Shown piece after piece: positions 60,039 to 64,000 of a stretch of 64,000 bases of DNA (position 1 is its first letter; each line of letters begins with the position of its first letter). The stretch lies in NCBI RefSeq assembly GCF_030913655.1, contig NZ_CP133189.1, positions 310,001-374,000 of the forward strand. The letters run 5' to 3'. The position numbers and the translations under genes were made by a program. The DNA comes from Clostridium sp. MB40-C1. Lineage in GTDB: Bacteria > Bacillota > Clostridia > Clostridiales > Clostridiaceae. Below the pieces are notes generated by a model that made no database searches, was not told the origin of the DNA, and saw only the letters and a list, made by a program, of their open reading frames with translations.

Positions 60039-62222
60039 ATGACTAATATGGATATAAATTCTATGCAAGATTATTTACATCATAATTTCTTTTGTTCTTG
60101 TGGAAAAAATCATAAAACAGATTTAGAGTATGTAGAAATATCAGAGGATGCAATAAAAAAAATACCTGAGTTTATTGAAAAAAAATCTTACAAGAAAATA
60201 TTTATGGTGGCAGATAAGAATACTTATGCAGTAGCTGGAAAACAAGTTGAAGAGGAATTTAAATTAGCAAATATTAAGGTGAATAGGATAGTATTAGATA
60301 AAGAAGAAGTTGTACCAAATGAGGAAAGTATAATGAAAATACAACTTTCTATGGAAGATAATTATGATCTTATAATAGGGGTTGGTACTGGAACAATTAA
60401 TGATATGTGTAAATATATCAGTTATAAATTGAAAATAGATTATATTATTGTAGCTACAGCACCTTCTATGGATGGATTTGCATCAGTTGGAGCAGCGCTT
60501 ATAATTAATAATTTAAAGACAACATATGATACACACGTTCCAACAGCTATTATAGCTGATGTAAATGTTTTATCAAAAGCCCCAATGAATATGATAACAG
60601 CAGGATTGGGTGATATTTTAGGTAAATATACTTGTCTATGCGATTGGAAAATAGCTAATATTATAAATGGGGAATATTACTGTGAAGAAATAGTTAAAAT
60701 GGTTGAAAAATCTATAAAAAAGGTAGTTGAAAGTGCAGATAAAGTAATGTCTCGTTCAAAAGAGGCAATAAGTAATATTACAGAAGCTTTAATAGGAACT
60801 GGAATTGCCATGAGTTTTGTTGGAAATTCAAGACCAGCGTCTGGAAGTGAACATCATATTTCTCATTATTGGGAAATGAAATTTTTATTTGAGGGAAGAA
60901 AACCAGTATTGCATGGAACAAAGGTTGGTATAGGTACTGTAGCTGTTATAAAATTATATGAAATGCTATTAAAAGAAAAAATAGATTTTAAAAAAGCTGT
61001 AGAAGTTGTAGAAAGTTATGATGAAAAGATATGGGAAGAAAAGATGAGAGAAAGCTATGGTTGTGCTGCAAATGGAGTTATAGAACTAGAAAGTAAAACA
61101 AAGAAAAATTCAAAATTTATTCATAGTAAAAGGATTAAGGAAATAGAGGAACATTGGGCTGAAATTACAAGAGTTATAGAAGAATCTTTGCCTAATGTTA
61201 AAGTAATAGAAGATATTTTAATATCGTTAAACGCACCAATCAACCCAAATCAAGTAGGTGTTGATTATGAAATGATTAAAGAAAGTATACTAGTAGCCAA
61301 AGAAGTAAGAAATCGTTATACTTTATTACAATTATTGTGGGATTTAGGAATTGGGGATAAGATGGCAACTAAAATAGCAGATTATTTCGAGTATGAACAG
61401 ACTTCATATATAGAGTTAAACAATAAATATATAAAGGAAAAAATAAATAATGTTAGATGTTTTATTTTAGATATGGATGGAACTATTTACCTAGGAAAGT
61501 ATCTATTTAATTTTACACCAGAATTTTTAAAAACAGTTAAAGAAACCAATAGAGAGTATTATTTTTTTACAAATAATTCATCAAAGAATCAAGAAAGCTA
61601 TATCAATAAATTAAAGAATATGAATATAATAATTGAACCTAAACAAATGATGATTTCTAGTCATGTTATGATAAGGCATATAAAGGAAAATTATGAAGGC
61701 AAAAGTGTATATGTTGTTGGGACAAAATCTTTGTTAGATGAATTTAGAAAATACAATATAAATTTTGATGATGAAAACCCTGATATTGTAATAATAGGAT
61801 TTGATACAAGCCTTACTTATGAAAAACTTGAAAAAGCATGTAAATTTATAAGAAATGGAAAAATATATTTTGGAATTAACCCAGATTTAAATTGTCCTAT
61901 GGAAGGAAATACTCTTATTCCTGATTGTGGATCTATGGCAAGATTAATTGAAAGTTCAACTAATAGACTTCCAGAATTTTTCGGTAAACCCTCTCATCAT
62001 ACATTAGAATATATAATTGAAAAAACTGGTTATAAAGAAGAGGAAATTGCTATTGTTGGGGATAGATTATATACAGATATAGCAGTAACTAAAGATAGTG
62101 ATGTTTTATCAATATTAGTATTAAGTGGAGAAACACAAAAAAGCGACATTGGTAAAAGTAGTATTCAGCCAGATATAGTTGTAAATTCTTTGGCTGATAT
62201 TACAAAAGTATTACAAGGATAA
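60039..62222 (+). CDS. Fusion of AraM-type glycerol-1-phosphate dehydrogenase and HAD-IIA phosphatase
   Basis: In this 727-residue protein, residues 1 to about 455 form a group III iron-type alcohol dehydrogenase fold like AraM/EgsA. It has the NAD loop GVGTGTINDMCKY, ATAPSMDGFAS, and metal-site histidines in SGSEHHISHYWEM and LHGTKVGIG. Residues from about 470 form a NagD-like HAD-IIA phosphatase with catalytic D478/D480 in LDMDGTIYLG, FTNNSS and VGDRLYTDI. AraM makes sn-glycerol-1-phosphate from dihydroxyacetone phosphate. The fused phosphatase suggests reduction then dephosphorylation, perhaps of a sugar phosphate. AAGGGGTGG precedes the ATG. Ribulokinase follows. Confidence 0.88.
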   Translation: MTNMDINSMQDYLHHNFFCSCGKNHKTDLEYVEISEDAIKKIPEFIEKKSYKKIFMVADKNTYAVAGKQVEEEFKLANIKVNRIVLDKEEVVPNEESIMKIQLSMEDNYDLIIGVGTGTINDMCKYISYKLKIDYIIVATAPSMDGFASVGAALIINNLKTTYDTHVPTAIIADVNVLSKAPMNMITAGLGDILGKYTCLCDWKIANIINGEYYCEEIVKMVEKSIKKVVESADKVMSRSKEAISNITEALIGTGIAMSFVGNSRPASGSEHHISHYWEMKFLFEGRKPVLHGTKVGIGTVAVIKLYEMLLKEKIDFKKAVEVVESYDEKIWEEKMRESYGCAANGVIELESKTKKNSKFIHSKRIKEIEEHWAEITRVIEESLPNVKVIEDILISLNAPINPNQVGVDYEMIKESILVAKEVRNRYTLLQLLWDLGIGDKMATKIADYFEYEQTSYIELNNKYIKEKINNVRCFILDMDGTIYLGKYLFNFTPEFLKTVKETNREYYFFTNNSSKNQESYINKLKNMNIIIEPKQMMISSHVMIRHIKENYEGKSVYVVGTKSLLDEFRKYNINFDDENPDIVIIGFDTSLTYEKLEKACKFIRNGKIYFGINPDLNCPMEGNTLIPDCGSMARLIESSTNRLPEFFGKPSHHTLEYIIEKTGYKEEEIAIVGDRLYTDIAVTKDSDVLSILVLSGETQKSDIGKSSIQPDIVVNSLADITKVLQG

Positions 62223-62387
62223 CATTATGTTTTAATTCGTTAAATTTGTATAGCAACTGTAAAATACAGCAGTGTACGTTCATCATGTCCTATTGGGTTA
62301 CGAGTATGATGTCTGAATAAATATTTTAGTATATTAGAAAAATCTATTCGGGTAAAAATAAAAGGTGAATTTGTGAGGTGTAAGGTT

Positions 62388-64000
62388 ATGGGGAAATATG
62401 CTATAGGTGTTGATTTTGGAACATTGTCAGTTAGGGCATTATTAATTAATATAGAAACAGGTGAGGAATTATTAACTAAAATTTATGAGTATCCTCATGG
62501 CGTCATGATAGATAGTATTCCTACTGGCGAAAAACTAGGAATTGATTGGGCTTTACAACATCCAAAAGATTATGAGATAGGGTTAATTGAGACATTAAAA
62601 GGCATTATGGATGAGAATTTAGTAAGTAATGAAGATATAATTGGAATAGGGGTGGATTTTACATCTTCTACAATATTACCTACAACAAAAGAAGGAATTC
62701 CTCTTTGTTATTTAAAAGAATATGAACATGAACCACATGCATATGCAAAGTTATGGAATCATCATTCAGCACAATATTGTTGTGATAAGATTTATCAAAT
62801 TGCCAAAAATACAAATCAAAAGTGGCTTTCTTTATATGGAGGTAAGATTTCAAGTGAGTGGATGATACCTAAAATAATGCAGATAGTAAAGGAGTCGCCT
62901 AATATATATGATGCAAGCGATAGAATAATAGAAGCCTGTGATTGGATAACATGGATTTTAACTGGAAAAGAAATAAGGAGTGCTTGTGCTGCAGGTTATA
63001 AAGCATTTTATCATCATGAAATGGGATATCCAAATAAAAATTTTTTTAAATTGTTGGATTCTAGAATGGAAAACGTTGTGCAAGAAAAATTATCAACTAA
63101 TATTAAGTCAATAGGTGATTGTGCAGGATATTTGACCAAGAATATGGCAGATAAAACAGGGTTAAAAGAAAGAACACCTGTTGGAGTTAGTATTATAGAT
63201 GCTCATGCGTCAGTTGCTGCAAGTAAGATAGATGGTCCAGGGAAAATGCTTATAATTATGGGGACATCTTCTTGCCATATGTTATTATCTGAAACAGAAG
63301 AAGGGATTCCAGGAGTCTGTGGTATTGTAAAAGATGGGATTCTTCCAGGATATTTTGGATATGAGGCAGGTCAATGTTGTGTAGGAGATCATTTTGCATG
63401 GTTTAAAGAAAATGTACTTTCAAGTAATTATAAAGAAGAAGCTAAAAAATTAGGAATAAGTGAATTTGAGCTATTGAATAAAAAATTAGAAAACTATAAA
63501 GTTGGAGAAAGTGGACTTATAGCATTAGATTGGTTTAATGGCGTAAGGTCAACTCTAATGGATTTTGATTTAACAGGAATGATATTAGGAATGACATTAA
63601 AAACAAAACCAGAAGAAATTTATAGAGCATTAATAGAAGCAACTGCTTATGGGACAAGAAATATTATAGAACAGTTTGAAAAGCATGGTGTAGCAGTTAA
63701 TGAAATGTGTGTTACGGGCGGAATACCATCAAAAAATCCTATGCTAATTCAAATATATTCAGACGTGTGCAATAAAGAAATAAAAGTTGTAGACACTAAT
63801 CAATCAGGAGCTTTAGGAAGTGCTATTTTAGGAATTGCAGCGGCAGAGGAACAATTTACTGGATACAAAAATGCTAATGATGCAGCAAGACATTTAGGTA
63901 AGGTTAAAAAGAAAACGTTTAAACCAATTAAAGAAAATGTAATCATATATAATAGCTTATATAAAGAATACTTAAATCTTCATGATTATTTTGGTAAAGG
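62388..64000 (+). CDS. araB: L-ribulokinase, C-terminus beyond window
   Basis: The frame from ATG 62388 (GAGGTGTAAGG upstream) is open to the window end, 537 codons; family members have about 560 residues, so only a few are missing. The FGGY-kinase start is YAIGVDFGTLSVRALLINIE, as in ribulokinases, followed by GIGVDFTSSTILPT, HPKDYEIGLIETL, IMGTSSCHMLLSE and the FGGY signature region CVTGGIPSKNPMLIQIYSDV. It phosphorylates L-ribulose in arabinose use. Its gap from the fusion gene is 165 bases and holds no terminator. araA and araD are not in the window. Confidence 0.92.
   Translation, partial: MGKYAIGVDFGTLSVRALLINIETGEELLTKIYEYPHGVMIDSIPTGEKLGIDWALQHPKDYEIGLIETLKGIMDENLVSNEDIIGIGVDFTSSTILPTTKEGIPLCYLKEYEHEPHAYAKLWNHHSAQYCCDKIYQIAKNTNQKWLSLYGGKISSEWMIPKIMQIVKESPNIYDASDRIIEACDWITWILTGKEIRSACAAGYKAFYHHEMGYPNKNFFKLLDSRMENVVQEKLSTNIKSIGDCAGYLTKNMADKTGLKERTPVGVSIIDAHASVAASKIDGPGKMLIIMGTSSCHMLLSETEEGIPGVCGIVKDGILPGYFGYEAGQCCVGDHFAWFKENVLSSNYKEEAKKLGISEFELLNKKLENYKVGESGLIALDWFNGVRSTLMDFDLTGMILGMTLKTKPEEIYRALIEATAYGTRNIIEQFEKHGVAVNEMCVTGGIPSKNPMLIQIYSDVCNKEIKVVDTNQSGALGSAILGIAAAEEQFTGYKNANDAARHLGKVKKKTFKPIKENVIIYNSLYKEYLNLHDYFGK

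Overview
The window is about 64 kb of strongly AT-rich DNA from a low-GC, spore-forming, anaerobic Firmicute. Codon use, the spore coat CotF-like protein, a solitary Ni-Fe carbon monoxide dehydrogenase, TTG/GTG starts with strong AGGAGG-type ribosome binding sites, and the repeat content all suggest Clostridium sensu stricto. It looks most like the C. botulinum group I / C. sporogenes cluster, but that species guess is from memory of such genomes and was not tested by a search. No rRNA, tRNA, CRISPR array, prophage or intact insertion sequence was seen.

Layout. (1) 1-5.9 kb: a folate operon, pabA(partial)-pabB-pabC-folE-HD protein-folP-folBK, whose later gaps hold repeats. (2) 5.9-10.7 kb: an EamA exporter and a sugar ABC importer (two permeases and a binding lipoprotein, no ATPase). 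(3) 10.7-19.8 kb: repeat-rich DNA with gene remnants, an M16C metalloprotease, a small membrane protein, BrnQ, SOS-type dinB and a CotF-like coat protein. (4) 20-27.5 kb: a YidC paralogue, a YhgE/Pip protein and an arsR-arsD-arsA-acr3 arsenite operon. (5) 27.7-31.3 kb: mtnK-mtnA and a cluster of small unknown proteins. (6) 31.5-38.4 kb: a gluconate-type modified Entner-Doudoroff locus (IclR regulator, eda, kdgK, GntR regulator, IlvD/Edd dehydratase, GntP permease). (7) 38.6-46.6 kb: a membrane-anchored pseudokinase, a short transcription unit with a possibly masked ribosome binding site, an MFS exporter, a two-component system with a lipoprotein, and small proteins. (8) 46.7-53.9 kb: a DEAD-box helicase, an MBOAT/DHHW O-acetylation pair bracketed by transposase remnants, a cold shock protein and CooS. 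(9) 54-58.2 kb: a GNAT enzyme and several envelope or unknown proteins. (10) 58.2-64 kb: a LacI regulator divergent from a glycerol-1-phosphate dehydrogenase/HAD phosphatase fusion, followed by L-ribulokinase cut by the window end.

How the genes work together. The folate genes supply p-aminobenzoate (PabABC) and the pterin branch (FolE, FolB, FolK, FolP). The dephosphorylation step between FolE and FolB has no standard enzyme here, and the HD protein is a candidate. The gluconate locus gives uptake (GntP), dehydration to 2-keto-3-deoxygluconate, phosphorylation (KdgK) and cleavage (Eda), which is the modified Entner-Doudoroff route known from clostridia. Putative operators in its promoters fit control by local IclR/GntR regulators and by a CcpA-like protein.

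The most distinctive property of the window is the number of different imperfectly palindromic intergenic repeats. At least five families occur twice or more. One carries a promoter-like sequence pointing at folate genes, one forms nested hairpins, and one has become the C-terminus of a protein. Other points for a second look are the pseudokinase, the 31-codon ORF whose ribosome binding site can pair with its own coding sequence, the dehydrogenase-phosphatase fusion, and the atypical N-terminal cysteine pattern of CooS.
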